From CAZWDL01 sp964632995 (lineage in GTDB: Bacteria; Bacteroidota; Bacteroidia; Chitinophagales; Saprospiraceae), in NCBI GenBank assembly GCA_964632995.1, contig CAZWDL010000080.1:1-34381 (forward strand): a stretch of 34,381 nt of DNA, in the 5' to 3' direction. Shown here in pieces: positions 32,900 to 34,381 of the stretch (position 1 is its first letter; each line of letters starts with the position of its first letter). Position numbers and translations under genes: made by a program. Below the pieces are notes generated by a model that ran no database searches, was not told the DNA's origin, and saw only the letters and a list, made by a program, of their open reading frames with translations.

Positions 32900-33480
32900 A
32901 TGACTACGCAGGTACAAGAAAAACAATACACGCTGGAGGAATACTTCGATTTTGAATACGCATCGAAAGTACGCCATCAGTTTTTTGATGGGACAATTGT
33001 ACCAGTGACCTATACTTCAAAAATCACGGCAGAATCGTGCAAAACCTGACGAAGCTGCTTGGTGTTTTCCTCGAAGGATCAGCAAGTGAAGTTTTCCCGG
33101 GTGACCGCATGTTATATATGCCTGTTTGTAATCAGGTCTATTATCCGGATTTGATTATCATTCCCGAGGAAACGGAAACTTTGGAGTATAAAGGAAAAAT
33201 GGAAGACGATCTCCACCCGACAGTTGTGATGGAGATACTTTCTGACAGCACGGAGGAACACGACCGTACCGACAAATGGCGCTGTTACCAAATGATCGAC
33301 TCCTTGCAGCAATATGTTTTGCTTTCGCAAAATTACGCTTACGTGCAATCCTTTTACCGGCAGGATCAATCGAAAAAATGGCTGTATATTCCGGCGGAGG
33401 GGATGGACCAATCCGTCGAAATAGCCGGTTGCGAAGTGAAGCTCGGGGATATTTACCGGCGGGTGAAATTACCCGGATAA
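32900..33480 (+). pseudogene. Uma2-family (DUF820) restriction-endonuclease-like gene, inactivated by one frameshift
   Basis: From ATG 32900 the frame reads QVQEKQYTLEEYFDFEYAS...RHQFFDGTIVPVTYTS, a typical Uma2 start, then runs to a stop at 33047-33049. The rest continues in another frame from about 33021 (HGRIVQNLTKLLGVFLEG...) to the stop at 33480. It includes PDLIIIPEE, PTVVMEILSDSTEEHDRTDKWRCYQ and QQYVLLSQNY, the PD-(D/E)XK-fold motifs of the family. The break lies in TCAAAAATCAC (33017-33027); one lost base (for example G in TCAGAAAATCAC) explains it. Joined, the product would have about 193 residues, normal for the family. Members are widespread and poorly understood. A sequencing error is the alternative explanation. 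Confidence 0.8.
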
Positions 33481-33536
33481 TGCCGTCCCTTCTCTGAATT
33501 ATTGAACATTCTCTGTTTCATCCTGGCATAATTTCT

Positions 33537-33544
33537 TAGCTTTG
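33537..33544 (+). promoter_or_regulatory. Bacteroidota -7 promoter element TAGCTTTG upstream of the DUF2911 gene
   Basis: TAGCTTTG fits TAnnTTTG exactly and lies 56 bp before the ATG at 33601. The -33 TTG is not at the expected spacing; the nearest upstream TTG (33502-33504, in ATTATTGAAC) is too far. Confidence 0.4.
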
Positions 33545-33600
33545 GATTGATTTTCTACTATCTGAAATTCCTAACCTAATTTTCAAACATCGATCCAATC

Positions 33601-34149
33601 ATGAAAACATTCAACATCCAGCTATTCATCGGCGTATTCGCTCTGCTTCTGTCGCTCCAGGTCGACGCCCAGGACAAGCCCGCGGCCAGCCCGCTCGGCA
33701 AAACCTACCAGCGCCTCGGCGTTACGGACGTAGAGATCACCTACTCCCGCCCCGGTGTCAAAGGCCGCGACATTTTCGCCGCCAACGGCCTTGTTCCTTA
33801 CGGCAAGCTTTGGCGGACAGGCGCCAACATGGCTACGAAAATCTCCTTCAGCACCGACGTGATGGTCGGTGGAAAGAAAGTGAAGGCCGGTGAATACGCC
33901 GTCTTCAGCATCCCTGGTAAAGAGGAGTGGACTTTTATCCTCAATACCGTTACGGACCAGGGTGGCACCGGTAATTACGACGAGGGCAAAGACGCCCTGC
34001 GTATCACCGTGCCCGCGCAGGAATATCCCGGCCCGGTGGAAACCATGACCTTCGTCTTCGGCAACGTAAAAGATACCTCGGCCGATCTGGCCATGATCTG
34101 GGAGAACACCGCGGTGATGGTGCCGATTTCGGTAGAAAAGACCTGGTAG
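33601..34149 (+). CDS. DUF2911 family exported protein
   Basis: The 182-residue product has a signal peptide (about 1-23, cleavage near VDAQ-D). The DUF2911 core follows: ASPLGKTYQRLGVTDVEITYSRPGVKGRDIF, GLVPYGKLWRTGANMATKISFSTDVMVGGKKVKAGEYAVFSIPG, EWTFILNT and MTFVFGNVKD...LAMIWENTAVMVPI. The family is common in Bacteroidota and has no established function; members are predicted periplasmic beta-rich proteins. It is a single gene with its own candidate promoter and is followed by a palindromic element. Confidence 0.92.
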   Translation: MKTFNIQLFIGVFALLLSLQVDAQDKPAASPLGKTYQRLGVTDVEITYSRPGVKGRDIFAANGLVPYGKLWRTGANMATKISFSTDVMVGGKKVKAGEYAVFSIPGKEEWTFILNTVTDQGGTGNYDEGKDALRITVPAQEYPGPVETMTFVFGNVKDTSADLAMIWENTAVMVPISVEKTW

Positions 34150-34186
34150 GTCATCTGATCGAATACCGTTATAACTTACGGCCTGA

Positions 34187-34305
34187 GGGCACTTCTACTG
34201 TTCGACCTTCCTCTGTTCTCCTGTTCTGCGGTTCCGCTTGAGGTAACATTCATACAGCACTGCAGAACAATAGAACTGATGAACAGCAGAACAGAAAAAG
34301 TGCCC
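34187..34305. repeat. 119-bp palindromic element with TTCTGTTC words (copy 2)
   Basis: GGGCACTT (34187-34194) pairs with AAGTGCCC (34298-34305). Inside, the left half has CTCTGTTCTCCTGTTCTGCGG words and the right half the inverse GCAGAACAATAGAAC and GAACAGCAGAACAG words. The inner words are the same family as the element at 19537-19690, but the terminal arms differ. It lies downstream of the DUF2911 gene; the remaining bases to the window end show no gene. Confidence 0.8.
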
Positions 34306-34381
34306 AACCAGGGTTAAACTCATCCCAGCACTAGTACACTGTGTATTAAGTTAGTTAGCATTTTGAAGAGGGGATTTTTTC

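Overview
The window looks like chromosomal DNA of a Bacteroidota member, probably of a Saprospiria/Lewinella-like lineage. The phylum is supported by a SusC/SusD pair with its ECF sigma factor and FecR-type anti-sigma factor, by a secreted protein with a type B (gliding-motility-associated) T9SS C-terminal domain, and by lipoproteins and beta-barrel proteins typical of the group. The class-level placement is inference. No rRNA, tRNA, CRISPR array, integrase or complete insertion sequence was seen.

Left part (1-6.5 kb): the 5' part of an OFA-family MFS transporter (minus strand, cut by the window edge), a long imperfect palindrome, a DUF4838 lipoprotein, a frameshifted gene remnant, a CaCA-family cation antiporter (minus) and a T9SS-exported beta-propeller-like protein. 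From 6.9 to 14 kb lies a transenvelope signalling and uptake locus: ECF sigma factor, FecR, SusC with an STN signalling domain, and SusD. The gene order predicts that substrate binding at SusC is relayed to FecR and the sigma factor to induce the locus. No degradative enzyme sits beside it. From 14 to 20.4 kb there are a beta-barrel gene with an abnormal 5' end, then on the minus strand an aldo/keto reductase, a small lipoprotein, a LonB-type protease and a TRIC/UPF0126 channel.

Right part (20.8-32.7 kb): an energy-metabolism cluster on the plus strand. A very large pyruvate:ferredoxin oxidoreductase (about 1640 residues, with its own C-terminal ferredoxin domain) is followed by rnfC, rnfD, rnfG, rnfE, rnfA, a 65-residue one-helix protein with four cysteines, a plant-type ferredoxin-NADP+ reductase and rnfB. 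Together these would make reduced ferredoxin from pyruvate and exchange its electrons with NAD(H) through the ion-pumping Rnf complex and with NADP(H) through the reductase. The small Cys protein resembles NqrM, the maturation factor of the related Na+-NQR, and is a candidate maturation factor for the RnfA/RnfE iron centre. The window ends with a frameshifted Uma2-family nuclease gene and a DUF2911 protein.

A second theme is the intergenic DNA. Many gaps between genes hold inverted repeats or tandem short words, in several unrelated families. Within the PFOR-rnf cluster almost every gap longer than about 60 bp carries one, while the tight junctions do not.
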